Source: Streptomyces endophytica (GTDB lineage: Bacteria > Actinomycetota > Actinomycetes > Streptomycetales > Streptomycetaceae). From it: 64,000 bases of DNA. Below, piece by piece: positions 28,434-37,656 of this stretch. The DNA lies in contig NZ_CP110636.1 in the NCBI RefSeq assembly GCF_026153355.1, positions 310,001 through 374,000 of the forward strand, in the 5' to 3' direction. The position numbers were made by a program, and so were the translations under genes. Each line of letters starts with the position of its first letter. The stretch's first letter is position 1. The notes under the pieces are model-generated. The model had not been told where the DNA came from and made no database searches. It saw only the letters and a list, made by a program, of their open reading frames with translations.

Positions 28434-30112
28434 TCACTCCACGCCGATGAGCAGCGGGGCGGTGCGCTGGCCGCCGTCGTAGACGACCGTGTCGACGGCG
28501 AGGTGCCGCTCGCGGACGTGCCGTTCCAGCCGCTCGGCGAGGTCGGCGGGCGCCCCCGCGCCGAGGACCAGGGTCACCATTTCCCCGCCCGCGGACAGCA
28601 TCCGGTCCAGCACGGTCATGGCGGTGACGGTGAGGTCCGAGCCGATCACCGCGACGTCGCCGTCGATCAGCCCGAGGACGTCGCCGGCCTGGCAGACGCC
28701 CGCCATGGTCCACGACTGGCGTTCGGCGAGGGCGAGCTCGGCGTAGCGGGTGGCGCCGGCGGCGGAGGTCATGGCGACCGCGTCCTCGTCGAAACTGCGG
28801 TCCGGCTCGTGCACGGCCAGCGCGGCGATGCCCTGGACGGCGGCGCGGGTGGGGATCACCGCGACCCGGACGCCTTCGGTGCGGGCCTGTTCGGCGGCGG
28901 CCGCGGCGGTGTGCCGGAGTTCGGGGTCGTTGGGCAGCAGCATGACCTCGCGGGCGTGGGCCTGCCGGATCGCCTGCACCAGTTCGCCGCTGGCCGGCGG
29001 CTCCCCGGGGCGTACGGTGACGGCGGTCGCGCCGGCCCCGGTGCACAGACCGGCGAGCCCGGCGCCCGGCACCACCGCGACCACGGCCCGCGCTGCCAGG
29101 GCCGGCTCCTTGGTGCGGCCGGCACCGCCGAAGTGCGTGATGCGGATCCGGTACGGGCGGCCGGCCTCGATGCCGGCCTCCACGGCGGCGCCCGCGTCGT
29201 CGACGTGGACGTGGACGTGCCACAGCCCGTCGCCGCCGACCACCACCAGGGAGTCGCCGAGTCCGTCGAGCCGGGTGCGCAGTCTTGCCACGGCCTCGTC
29301 CGGCGCCTCCAGCAGGTAGATCACCTCGAAGGCGGGCCCACCGGGTTCTCCGCAGGCGTCGGCCGCCATGTGGGCGGCCACGTCGCAGCCGGCGGCCTCG
29401 GGGAGCGGGGCGTCGGCCCGTACGGCGACGGGGGTGGCGGTGACCTCTCCGGAGAGCGCGTCGGCGAGCGCGCCCAGCAGCGCGACGAGCCCGCAGCCGC
29501 CGGCGTCCACGACGCCCGCCTTGCCTAGGACCGCCAGCTGCCCGGGGGTCTCCTGCAGGGCCGTACGGGCGCCTTCGTGGGCGGCGCGGGCGACCGCAGC
29601 GGCGTCCCCGGCCCCGCCGGCGGCGCGTTCCGCGGCGTCGGCGGCGGCGGTGGCGACGGTCAGGACGGTGCCCTCCACGGGTGGGCGACGGCCTCGTACG
29701 TGGAGGCGGCGGCCCGGCGCAGGGCCCGGCGCAGCGCCTCGGCCGAGCGGTCACCGGTCGCGGTGTCCGTGCCGTCCGTCCCGCCGCCGGCCGCCAGGAC
29801 GTCGGTCATCCCGCGCAGCAGCTGCGCCAGGATGGTGCCGGAGTTCCCGCGCGCTCCTATCAGAGCGCCGTGTGCCATCGCGCCGATCGCGTCGGCGAGG
29901 CCGGGGGCGGTGCCCGCGGAGGCGTGGCCGTCGAAGGCGGCCTCGACCGCCCGGGCCGCGGACTCCAGCGTCAGATAGAGGTTGGTGCCGGTGTCCCCGT
30001 CGGCCACCGGGTAGACGTTGATCGCGTCGATCCGCTCGCGTTCCCGGCCGAGCGCCTCCAGCGCCAGCCCGCACCAGGAGCGGACCGCGGCGGCGTCGAG
30101 CGGGTACGGCAC
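28434..30112 (-). CDS. FakA/YloV-like DhaL-domain kinase (frameshifted)
   Basis: About 559 residues after restoring one G near 29680-29690 (AVAHP-VEGTVLTVA). The N-terminal DhaL domain has INVYPVADGDTGTNLYLT (metal/ATP-binding Asp residues) and ALIGARGNSGTILAQLL; the middle has VVDAGGCGLVALL; the C-terminal part (VAVVPGAGLAGLCTGAGAT ... LMLLPND-like VMLLPNDPEL) is the FakA regulatory region. FakA phosphorylates fatty acids bound to FakB. The rpmB-fakA-recG order is also that of Bacillus (yloV-recG). No FakB gene is visible here. GTG at 30112 follows GGAGGACGAT. Confidence 0.82.
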
Positions 30113-30346
30113 ATCGTCCTCCTGGGTCACGGGCTGCACCGCACAGTAGCCGCGCGCCGGTGGGGAGGCCGGGGCGGGGGCCGGAGGGTGCGTGGTAGTT
30201 TCGTTCTACGGGAGCGGTCGTTGTATGCTGCTCCGGTTGCCCGATGAGAATCGGGCCATTTCCTCTCCTGACGGTCGCCGGTCGGGCAATGCACTCGGCC
30301 CGTCGGGATTTCACCGTAAGTGCATCTGAAGTCTTTGGAGTGACCC

Positions 30347-30532
30347 GTGGCTGCCAACTGCGACGTCTGCGGCAAGGGGCCGGGCTTCGGCAAGAGTGTC
30401 TCGCACTCGCATCGCCGTACCAACCGTCGTTGGAACCCCAACATCCAGACGGTGCGTGCAGTGATCGGGCGCACGCCGAAGAAGCTGAACGCCTGCACCT
30501 CGTGCATCAAGGCCGGCAAGGTCTCGCGCTGA
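30347..30532 (+). CDS. rpmB: 50S ribosomal protein L28
   Basis: A 61-residue protein ([24 protein letters not shown]...). Two Cys pairs (CDVC and CTSC) mark the zinc-binding C+ form. GTG start at 30347 with TTGGAGTGACCC upstream. Divergent from the FakA-like gene and followed by an intrinsic terminator. Confidence 0.95.
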   Translation: MAANCDVCGKGPGFGKSVSHSHRRTNRRWNPNIQTVRAVIGRTPKKLNACTSCIKAGKVSR

Positions 30533-30568
30533 CGCCTTAGTCGTAGCGCAGCCAGCCGGTTGCCTGGG

Positions 30569-30601
30569 AAGCCGGTCCACCCATGGGTGGACCGGCTTTT
30601 T
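30569..30601 (+). terminator. Intrinsic terminator of rpmB
   Basis: AAGCCGGTCCACCC and GGGTGGACCGGCTT are perfectly complementary around a 2-base centre and are followed by TTTTT on the plus strand. It would also limit read-through from thiD on the other strand. Confidence 0.9.
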
Positions 30602-30631
30602 GCCGTTCCGGCGCTGCCGCGGGCGGGCGGT

Positions 30632-31446
30632 TCAGCGCCCGTCGCGCAGCCGCCAGCCGTGGTCGACCGGCCCGATGCCGGCGCCGAGCCGGAAGCCGGC
30701 CGCGATCGCGCCGGTGACGTACTCCTTCGCCGCGGCGGCGGCCCGCGGAACGGGGTCGCCCTTGGCCAGTTGCGCGGCGAGCGCGCTGGCGAGGGTGCAG
30801 CCGGTGCCGTGGGTGTGCCGGTTGTCGTGGCGCGGGGCGCGCAGCCAGTGCTCCTCGGTGCCGTTGGTGAGCAGATCGACGGCGCTGTCACCGCCCTCGT
30901 CCGTGGCCGTGAGGTGGCCGCCCTTGATCAGCGCCCAGCGCGGCCCGAAGTCCAGGACGGCGGCGGCCGCCCGGCGCATGTCGGCCTCCCCGTGGACGGT
31001 CACGCCGGTGAGCTGGGCCACCTCGTCGAGGTTGGGGTGGCGACGGTGGCCGTCGGCAGGAGTTTGATGCGCACCGCGTCCAGGGCGCTCGCGGCGAGCA
31101 GTGCGTCACCGTGTTTGGAGACGCCCACGGGGTCGACGACGACCGGGACGTCCAGCCCGGCGAGCAGGTCGGCGACGGTCTCGACGAGTTCCGCCGAGGA
31201 GAGCATGCCGGTCTTGACGGCCTGCACGCCGATGTCGTCGACGACGCTGCGGAACTGGGCGCGTACGGCCTCGGCGGGCAGGTCCCACGCGCCCTGCACG
31301 CCCAGGGAGTTCTGGGCGGTGACGGCGGTGAGCACGCTCATGCCGTGGGTGCCCAGCGCCAGCATCGTCTTCAGGTCGGCCTGGATGCCCGCGCCGCCGC
31401 CGGAGTCGGACCCGGCGACGGTCAGGACGCGTGGAGGGATGTGCAT
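30632..31446 (-). CDS. thiD: Hydroxymethylpyrimidine/phosphomethylpyrimidine kinase (frameshifted)
   Basis: About 271 residues after adding one C near 31034-31040 ([13 protein letters not shown]). Ribokinase-fold features: [21 protein letters not shown] at the N-terminus, [16 protein letters not shown], and the anion-hole/catalytic region [18 protein letters not shown]. ThiD makes HMP-pyrophosphate for thiamine synthesis. ATG at 31446; thiL ends 28 bases upstream, so thiL-thiD form an operon. Confidence 0.9.
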
Positions 31447-31474
31447 GCCGGCGAATCTACCCGCCGCCAAGGGG

Positions 31475-32442
31475 CTACTCGGCGTCGGCGTTGTCCCCGA
31501 AGTGGTCCCAGCCGCCCTTCGCCCAGGGGGCGCCGTCCACCGTCACCTGCGGCAGCGCGGAGGGGTTGAGGACCTCGCCGATGACCTTCCACCGGGCGGG
31601 CAGCTTCACGTCCGGCGGGAAGGTGGCCACGATCGCGTGGTCCTCACCGCCGTTGAGCACCCACTGCATCGGGTCCACGCCGACCGCGGTGCCGATGTCG
31701 GACATCTGCGTGGGGATGTCGATCGCCGCGGACCGCAGGTCGATCCGGACCTTGCTGGCCTCCGCGATGTGCCCGAGGTCGGCGACGAGCCCGTCGCTGA
31801 CGTCGGTCATGGCGGTGGCGCCGAGCCCGGCGGCCGCGGGCCGGCGTGGTACGGCGGTTCGGGGCGGCGGTGCGCCTCCACGAAGGCGCGCGGCGAGCGG
31901 AAGCCGCGGGAGAGGACCGCGTGCCCGGCGGCGGACCAGCCGAGCCAGCCGGTCACCGCGACCACGTCGCCGGGCTGGGCGCCGGCCCGGGTGACCGGCT
32001 CCTGGTTGCGCAGGTCGCCGAGGGCGGTGATGGCGACGGTGATGGTGTCGCCGCGGACCACGTCCCCGCCGACGACGGCGGCGCCGGCCACCTGGCACTC
32101 GTCGCGCAGCCCGTCCATCAGCTCGGTCGGCCAGGTCGCGGGGAGTTCCGCGGGCACGACCAGGCCCAGCAGGATCGCGGTGGGCACCGCGCCCATCGCC
32201 GCGATGTCGGCGAGGTTCTGTGCGGCGGCCTTGCGGCCGACGTCGTAGGCGGTGGACCAGTCACGGCGGAAGTGCCGGCCCTCCAGGAGGACGTCGGTGC
32301 TGGCGACCACCCTCCGGTCCGGCGCGGTGACCACCGCGGCGTCGTCCCCCGGCCCGATCCGTACCGCCGGAGTGGACGTGAGCCGGGAGGTGAGCTCCCT
32401 GATCAGACCGAACTCCCCCAGCTCGCCCACGGTGCCCTTCAT
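31475..32442 (-). CDS. thiL: Thiamine-monophosphate kinase (frameshifted)
   Basis: About 322 residues after restoring one G near 31828-31842 ([14 protein letters not shown]). Motifs: [12 protein letters not shown] (Mg-ATP binding), [62 protein letters not shown] and [12 protein letters not shown]. It converts TMP to TPP, the last step to the active cofactor. No TPP riboswitch is recognisable upstream. Confidence 0.92.
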
Positions 32443-32461
32443 GCTGTTGCCCTTCTCATGT

Positions 32462-32490
32462 GTACGGACCGTTGTACGGACGGTCCGTAC
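32462..32490. promoter_or_regulatory. Palindromic GTACGGAC repeats between thiL and Lrp-type gene
   Basis: GTACGGACC (32462-32470) and GGTCCGTAC (32482-32490) are inverted copies; a direct GTACGGAC copy lies between them (32474-32481). The region is the shared upstream DNA of two divergent genes, so an operator is plausible. No regulator can be assigned. Confidence 0.45.
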
Positions 32491-32612
32491 GTGGCTGACG
32501 GTTGCGCCGCACCTGCCGTGTTCACCGCGCGGGTCTCCCCGCTCCGCACGGTGACGCGGTACCGTGGCGTCCCTTCTTCCCCCATGATCCTCGTAGCCGC
32601 CCTGGAGGTCCC

Positions 32613-32846
32613 GTGGTACAGGCCTACATCCTGATCCAGACCGAGGTCGGCAAGGCCTCGGCCGTCGCGGAGGTGATCTCGAAGATCCCCGGCGTGCTGC
32701 AGGCCGAGGACGTCACCGGTCCCTACGACGTGATCGTGCGCGCACAGGCCGACACCGTCGATGAGCTGGGCCGCATGGTGGTGGCGAAGGTCCAGCAAGT
32801 GGAGGGCATCACGCGCACCCTCACCTGCCCGGTCGTTCATCTCTAG
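32613..32846 (+). CDS. Stand-alone Lrp/AsnC effector (RAM) domain protein
   Basis: A 77-residue protein (VVQAYILIQTEVGKASAVAEVISKIPGV...TCPVVHL) equal to the C-terminal ligand-binding domain of Lrp/AsnC regulators, without the helix-turn-helix. Such single-domain proteins oligomerise and may bind amino acids or modify full-length Lrp proteins. GTG start follows GGAGGTCCC. Confidence 0.85.
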   Translation: MVQAYILIQTEVGKASAVAEVISKIPGVLQAEDVTGPYDVIVRAQADTVDELGRMVVAKVQQVEGITRTLTCPVVHL

Positions 32847-32855
32847 CTCCCCCGT

Positions 32856-33356
32856 ATGCTCGGCCGGGTGATCTCTTCGCGTCGCCGGTGCCGCCCGATC
32901 CTGGCCCTTCCCCTGCTCACCGTGGCATTCGCCGCGGTGAGCTGTTCTTCTTCCGAGGACGTGGCCGTCCCGTCCCCCCGGGGCGAGGCGGCGCGGCACT
33001 GCCGGGCACTCCACGAGGAACTGCCGCGGACCGTCGACGGACTGAAGCGGCGGACCGCCGAGCCCGTCTCCGACTTCACCGCCGTCTGGGGCGACCCCGC
33101 CGTGCAACTGCGCTGCGGGGTGCCGAAGCCGGACGTCCTGAGACACGGGAGTGAACATTACAACCCCAACCCGGAGGCGGCGGAAGTCAACGGCGTCCGG
33201 TGGCTCTTCGAGAAACAGGACGACGGCTACCGCTTCACGACCGTGCTGCGCAAGGTGTACGTCGAGGTGACCGTGCCCGGGAAGTACGCCCCCGAGGTCA
33301 ACGTGCTCCCCGACCTCGCGGGCGCGGTGAAGAAGACCATCCCCGCGGGCATCTAG
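32856..33356 (+). CDS. DUF3515-type lipoprotein
   Basis: A 166-residue protein with a signal sequence and lipobox (PILALPLLTVAFAAVSCSSS; lipidated Cys near residue 30). The mature part resembles DUF3515 proteins found in most actinomycetes next to ddl: CRALHEELPRTVDG, WGDPAVQLRCGVP, VEVTVPGKYAPEVNVL. Function unknown; anchored outside the membrane. ATG at 32856, or GTG at 32868, is the start. Convergent with ddl. Confidence 0.8.
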   Translation: MLGRVISSRRRCRPILALPLLTVAFAAVSCSSSEDVAVPSPRGEAARHCRALHEELPRTVDGLKRRTAEPVSDFTAVWGDPAVQLRCGVPKPDVLRHGSEHYNPNPEAAEVNGVRWLFEKQDDGYRFTTVLRKVYVEVTVPGKYAPEVNVLPDLAGAVKKTIPAGI

Positions 33357-33386
33357 CCCGCCCGGCGCCGGCCGGCCGCGGGCTAG
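33353..33386. terminator. Symmetric terminator with both stop codons in its arms
   Basis: CTAGCCCGC (33353-33361) and GCGGGCTAG (33378-33386) pair perfectly. The left arm contains the TAG of the lipoprotein gene and the right arm the TAG of ddl on the other strand. It is a compact bidirectional terminator for convergent genes. Confidence 0.65.
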
Positions 33387-34537
33387 CGCAGGCCGGTCGA
33401 GCGCTGCAGCGCCGCCTCCAGGAGGCGGTCGATCAGCTCCGGGTAGCTCACTCCGCTCTCCTGCCACATCCGCGGGTACATCGAGATGGGCGTGAAGCCG
33501 GGGAGCGTGTTGATCTCGTTGATCACGAACTCGCCGTTGTCCTGCAGGAAGAAGTCCGCGCGGACCAGGCCCTCGCAGGACGCCGCCTCGAAGGCCGCGA
33601 CGGCCAGTTCCTGGACCTCGGCGGTCTGCTCGGCGGTCAGCGGTGCCGGCACGATACCGGCGGCCGAGTCGATGTACTTGGCCTCGAAGTCGTAGAAGTC
33701 GTGCGCGGTGACCGGCGGGATCTCGGCCGGCACGCTGGCCCGCGGCCCGTCCGCGAACTCCAGCACCCCGCACTCGATCTCGCGGCCGCTCAGCAGCGAT
33801 TCCACGAGGATCTTGGGGTCGTGCCGGCGGGCCTCCTCGATGGCCTCGTCCAGGCCCTCCAGGCCGTCGACCTTGCTGATGCCCATGGACGAGCCGGCCC
33901 GGGCGGGCTTCACGAAGAGCGGCCAGCCGTGTTCGGCGGCGAAGTCCACGATCTTCTTGCGGGCCGCCGCGCCCTTTTCTCCATTCGGAGCGGTCTTCTC
34001 CCACTCCCGGGGACGGATGACCTCGTAGGGGCCGACCGGCAGCCCGAAGGAGGTGAACACCCGCTTCATGTAGTCCTTGTCCTGGCCGACCGCGGAGGCC
34101 AGCACGCCCGAGCCGACGTAGGGGACGCCGGAGAGCTCCAGGAGGCCCTGCAGGGTGCCGTCCTCGCCGTACGGGCCGTGCAGGACGGGGAAGACCACGT
34201 CGACCTCGCCGAGCGCCTTGGGCACCGAACCGGGCTCGGTGTAGACCACCTCCCGGTTGGACGGGTCGACGGGGAGCACCACTCCGCCCTCGGTGGACTC
34301 GGCGAGCTCGGCCACGCTGGGCAGCCGCCGGTCCGCGATGGCCATCCGCTCGGGGTCGTCGGCGGTGAGCGCCCAGCGGCCGTCGGTGGTGATGCCGATG
34401 GGCAGCACGTCGTACTTGTCGCGGTCGATGGCGCGCAGTACGGCTCCGGCGGTGACCACGGAGATGGCGTGCTCGGAGCTGCGCCCGCCGAACACGACGG
34501 CGACGCGGGGCTTGTGGGAGGAGGTCTGGCTGCTCAT
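33383..34537 (-). CDS. ddl: D-alanine--D-alanine ligase
   Basis: A 384-residue ATP-grasp enzyme making D-Ala-D-Ala for peptidoglycan. Motifs: VVFGGRSSEHAISV, HGPYGEDGTLQGLLEL, VKPARAGSSMGISKV and the Mg-binding INEINTLPGFT. The substrate loop reads HDFYDFEAKY with Tyr, as in true D-Ala-D-Ala ligases rather than the Phe of VanA-type D-Ala-D-Lac enzymes. ATG at 34537. Confidence 0.95.
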   Translation of the reverse strand: MSSQTSSHKPRVAVVFGGRSSEHAISVVTAGAVLRAIDRDKYDVLPIGITTDGRWALTADDPERMAIADRRLPSVAELAESTEGGVVLPVDPSNREVVYTEPGSVPKALGEVDVVFPVLHGPYGEDGTLQGLLELSGVPYVGSGVLASAVGQDKDYMKRVFTSFGLPVGPYEVIRPREWEKTAPNGEKGAAARKKIVDFAAEHGWPLFVKPARAGSSMGISKVDGLEGLDEAIEEARRHDPKILVESLLSGREIECGVLEFADGPRASVPAEIPPVTAHDFYDFEAKYIDSAAGIVPAPLTAEQTAEVQELAVAAFEAASCEGLVRADFFLQDNGEFVINEINTLPGFTPISMYPRMWQESGVSYPELIDRLLEAALQRSTGLR

Positions 34538-34667
34538 ATCGCGTTGAGGGTACCTGCTGACCGGCGCGGCGTCAGTGCGGCGGCCGCCGTTGGTGGTGTG
34601 GCGCCGGCGCCCGCCGCGGACGGCCGGGTTTTCGTCCCGGTTCGGTGCCGCTCTTTGGTGCCGTACT

Positions 34668-35669
34668 TCAGTGCCGCTCGGACTTGGCGCTGCGCGCCAT
34701 CAGCTCCTTGAGGGCCACCAGGGGCGGCTTGCCGTCGTGCACGATGGACACGACCGTCTCGGTGAGCGGCATGTCGACGCCGTGCCTGCGGGCCAGATCC
34801 AGAACGGATTCGCAGGACTTGACGCCCTCGGCGGTCTGCTTGGTGACCGCGATGGTCTCCTGGAGCGTCATACCGCGGCCGAGGTTGGTGCCGAAGGTGT
34901 TGTTGCGGGACAGCGGCGAGGAGCAGGTGGCGACGAGGTCGCCCATGCCGGCGAGGCCGGCGAAGGTGTGCGCGTCGGCGCCCATGGCGAGGCCGAGCCG
35001 GGTGGTCTCGGCGAGCCCGCGGGTGATCAGCGAGGCCTTGGCGTTGTCGCCCAGGCCCATGCCGGTGGCGATGCCGACGGCGAGGGCGATGACGTTCTTG
35101 ACCGCACCGCCCAGTTCGCAGCCCACCACGTCGGTGTTGGTGTACGGGCGGAAGTACGCGGTGTGGCAGGCGGTCTGCACCCGGCGGGCGACCGCCTCGT
35201 CGGCGCAGGCGACGACCGCGGCGGCGGGCTGCCGGGCCGCGACCTCCTTGGCGAGGTTGGGGCCGGTGAGCACCGCGACCCGCTCGGCGGGGGCCTTGGC
35301 GACCTCCTCGATGACCTCGCTCATCCGCTTGGCCGTGCCCAGTTCGACGCCCTTCATCAGGGAGACCAGGATCGTGTCGGCGGGCAGCAGGGGCGCCCAT
35401 TCGGCGAGGTTTCCGCGCAGCGTCTGGGACGGCACGGCCAGGACGGTGAACTCCGCGTCGCGGGCCGCCCGTGCCGGGTCGGTGGTGGCCCGTACGGCCT
35501 CGGGGAGCTCGACGCCCGGCAGGTAGTCGGGGTTCGTACGGCCGTTGTTGATGGCGTCGACCAGGGCCGCGCGGCGCCCCCACAGGGTCACCTCGCATCC
35601 CGCGTCGGCGAGCACCATCGCGAATGCGGTGCCCCAGGACCCCGTGCCGTAGACGGCGCAGCGCGTCAC
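34668..35669 (-). CDS. gpsA: Glycerol-3-phosphate dehydrogenase [NAD(P)+]
   Basis: A 333-residue enzyme producing sn-glycerol-3-phosphate for phospholipids. Rossmann loop VYGTGSWGTAFA at the N-terminus; GPNLAKEVA; the catalytic Lys region GCELGGAVKNVIALAVG; GLAGMGDLVATCSSPLSRN. GTG at 35669 overlaps the plsC stop (GTGA), so it is coupled to the acyltransferase that uses its product pathway. Confidence 0.95.
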   Translation of the reverse strand: MTRCAVYGTGSWGTAFAMVLADAGCEVTLWGRRAALVDAINNGRTNPDYLPGVELPEAVRATTDPARAARDAEFTVLAVPSQTLRGNLAEWAPLLPADTILVSLMKGVELGTAKRMSEVIEEVAKAPAERVAVLTGPNLAKEVAARQPAAAVVACADEAVARRVQTACHTAYFRPYTNTDVVGCELGGAVKNVIALAVGIATGMGLGDNAKASLITRGLAETTRLGLAMGADAHTFAGLAGMGDLVATCSSPLSRNNTFGTNLGRGMTLQETIAVTKQTAEGVKSCESVLDLARRHGVDMPLTETVVSIVHDGKPPLVALKELMARSAKSERH

Positions 35670-36505
35670 TTGCCTTCATCCTCCTGTGCCTGCTGGGTGC
35701 TTCGGGCCTGCTGCGGGGCGATCGCGCCTTCGGTGGCGGCGGCCGGCTCAGCGACGGCCTTGGCGGCCTCGCGGGCGGCCCGGCGTTCCTGGGCGATGGC
35801 CTTGCGCCAGTCGTACGGTGCGGTCGGTGCGGGCTCGCCGCGCAGCTGAGCCAGCTGCTCGGTGATCGCGCTCATGATGAGGTCGGTGACGGCGCGCAGC
35901 ACCTCGGCGGTGGGTTCCTGGTCGTAGTAGGCGCTCAGGTCGACCGGCGGCCCCGCCTTCACCCGCAGCGTCTTGCGCGGGAGGAGCTGGAGCTTCTTCT
36001 CCTTGGCGTACGGCGGCATCGCGTCGTTGGCGCCCCACTGGGCGACCGGGATGACCGGGGCCTTGGTCAGCAGCGCCACCCGCGCGGCACCGGTCTTGCC
36101 CTGCATCGGCCAGAGCTCGGGGTCCCGGGTGAGGGTGCCCTCGGGGTAGAAGGCGACGCATTCGCCCTTGTGGATGGCGGTGACGGCGGCGCGGAACGCG
36201 TTGGCGGCGTCGGTGGTTTCCCGGTAGACCGGGATCTGTCCGGTGCCGCGCATCATCAGGCCGACAAAGCCGCTCTTGAAGAGTCCGGCCTTGGCGAGGA
36301 ATCGGGGGACCCGCCCGGTGTTGTACTGATAGTGCGCATAGGAGAGCGGGTCGAGATAGGAGTTGTGGTTGACCGCGGTGATAAATCCACCGTCGGCCGG
36401 AATGTGCTCCATTCCCTGCCAGTCCCGCTTGAACAGAACCAAGAGCGGCGGTTTGCAGATGACCGCGGCCAAGCGGTACCAGAAGCCGATTCTGCGGCGG
36501 GACAC
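35666..36505 (-). CDS. plsC: 1-acyl-sn-glycerol-3-phosphate acyltransferase
   Basis: A 279-residue membrane-associated acyltransferase. The HX4D catalytic motif is NHNSYLD, and the substrate motif is FYPEGTLTRD; GKTGAARVALLTKAPVIPVA follows. The C-terminal 60 residues are an Ala/Glu/Gln-rich tail. It makes phosphatidic acid. GTG start at 36505 follows AAGGAGGGTGTCCC. It forms an operon with gpsA. Confidence 0.93.
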   Translation of the reverse strand: MSRRRIGFWYRLAAVICKPPLLVLFKRDWQGMEHIPADGGFITAVNHNSYLDPLSYAHYQYNTGRVPRFLAKAGLFKSGFVGLMMRGTGQIPVYRETTDAANAFRAAVTAIHKGECVAFYPEGTLTRDPELWPMQGKTGAARVALLTKAPVIPVAQWGANDAMPPYAKEKKLQLLPRKTLRVKAGPPVDLSAYYDQEPTAEVLRAVTDLIMSAITEQLAQLRGEPAPTAPYDWRKAIAQERRAAREAAKAVAEPAAATEGAIAPQQARSTQQAQEDEGK

Positions 36506-36630
36506 TGGGACACCCTCCTTGTGGGACCTGCGTAGCTGCTACGGGCCGGCAGCCGCACAAGTGTCGCCCCAGGTACCCGCTATGTCGAGGACACCGTAAC
36601 CCCGGCGCTCCCCCGGGGCGTCGGCGGCGG

Positions 36631-37374
36631 GTGAGAATGGCGCGGATGCGAAGAGACGGAGCGGACGGCGAGGCGGCGGCGGCCTGGAGCCTGGTGGTGC
36701 CGCTGAAACCGCTGGTGCGGGCCAAGAGCAGGCTTGCCCGGGCCGCCGGGGAGGAGTTCCGGCCGCGGCTGGCCCTGGCCTTCGCCCTGGACACCGTGAC
36801 AGCGGCGCTGGCCTGCGGCGATGTGCACGATGTGGTGGTTGTCACGGACGACCGGTCGGCCGCGGAGCGGCTCGCGGCGCTGGGGGCGCGGATCGTGCCC
36901 GACACTCCGGCGGGCGGGCTGAACGCGGCGCTGGCGCACGGCGCGGCGGCGGTCCGGGCGGGTCGTCCGGGCGCGCCGGTGGCCGCGCTGAACGCGGATC
37001 TCCCCGCGCTGCGCCCGGCCGAGCTGGCCCGGGTGCTCCATTCCGCCGCGCTATTTCCCCGTGCATTTCTCGCGGATGCGGCGCATTTCGGGACAACACT
37101 TCTGACCGCGAGTTCCGGGGTGGAATTGGCACCGGCATTCGGGGGTGCCTCGCGGGCCCGTCATCTGGCGTCCGGCGCGCGAGAGATCACCGCGCCGGAC
37201 GTGCCGTCGGTGCGCCGGGACGTGGACACCGGCGAGGATCTGCTGGCCGCGCTGAAGCTTGGTGTGGGCCCGTACACGGCTCGGCAGGCGCCGCTGGTGG
37301 CGCGGACGGCCGCGGGGGCCGCCGTGGACCCGTCCGGGCCGGTGCCGCCGCAGGTCAGAGCGTCTGGAGCGTGA
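36631..37374 (+). CDS. cofC: 2-phospho-L-lactate / phosphoenolpyruvate guanylyltransferase (CofC/FbiD)
   Basis: A 247-residue nucleotidyltransferase in coenzyme F420 synthesis. Family features: LVVPLKPLVRAKSRLA, VVVVTDDRSAAERLAALGARIVPDTP, GGLNAALAHGA, ALNADLPALRP, and SRARHLASGAREI near the end. Actinobacterial members use PEP to make dehydro-F420-0. Start is GTG 36631, or the ATGs at 36637 and 36646. Its 3' end overlaps the convergent next gene by 20 bases. Confidence 0.88.
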   Translation: MRMARMRRDGADGEAAAAWSLVVPLKPLVRAKSRLARAAGEEFRPRLALAFALDTVTAALACGDVHDVVVVTDDRSAAERLAALGARIVPDTPAGGLNAALAHGAAAVRAGRPGAPVAALNADLPALRPAELARVLHSAALFPRAFLADAAHFGTTLLTASSGVELAPAFGGASRARHLASGAREITAPDVPSVRRDVDTGEDLLAALKLGVGPYTARQAPLVARTAAGAAVDPSGPVPPQVRASGA

Positions 37375-37558
37375 TCAGGTCGATGTGCCGGGCGTCGTCT
37401 TCGCCGGTGACCTCGATGCGCACCCGCTGACCGGGCCGGAGCAGCAGCAGCCCGCCGGCGTCGAAGGCGGCCGCGTCGAAGGGCAGCGGGGTGCCGTCGT
37501 CGAGCAGCACGCTGCCGGAGCGGGTCTGGGGGTCGTACGTGTACGCGGTGGCCTGCAT
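37355..37558 (-). CDS. Small conserved protein, OB-fold-like
   Basis: A 67-residue protein (MQATAYTYDPQTRSGSVLLDDGTPLPFD...RPGQRVRIEVTGE...LITLQTL). The alternating beta pattern and the phrase VLLDDGTPLPFDAAAF resemble a cold-shock/S1-like OB fold, but RNP motifs are absent. I do not know a function. Convergent with and overlapping cofC. Confidence 0.7.
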   Translation of the reverse strand: MQATAYTYDPQTRSGSVLLDDGTPLPFDAAAFDAGGLLLLRPGQRVRIEVTGEDDARHIDLITLQTL

Positions 37559-37598
37559 GGCAGAGAGCCTAGACGGCGGCCTGGGCCCACAAACACCG

Positions 37599-37632
37599 CG
37601 GGCCGGGCTCCCCGGAGGGAGACCGGCCCGAC
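37599..37632 (-). terminator. Probable terminator of hupS
   Basis: GGGCCGG and CCGGCCC arms with an inner CTCC/GGAG pairing lie just past the hupS stop. On the minus strand the stem is followed by a G/T-rich stretch, not a clean U-run. Confidence 0.45.
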
Positions 37633-37656
37633 GCATGGCGTCGCCGCTGCTGTTGG

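Noticed and set aside
32443..32612. TPP riboswitch before thiL
   Set aside because: The conserved THI-box segments (such as CUGAGA and ACCUGA) were not found on the minus strand upstream of thiL.
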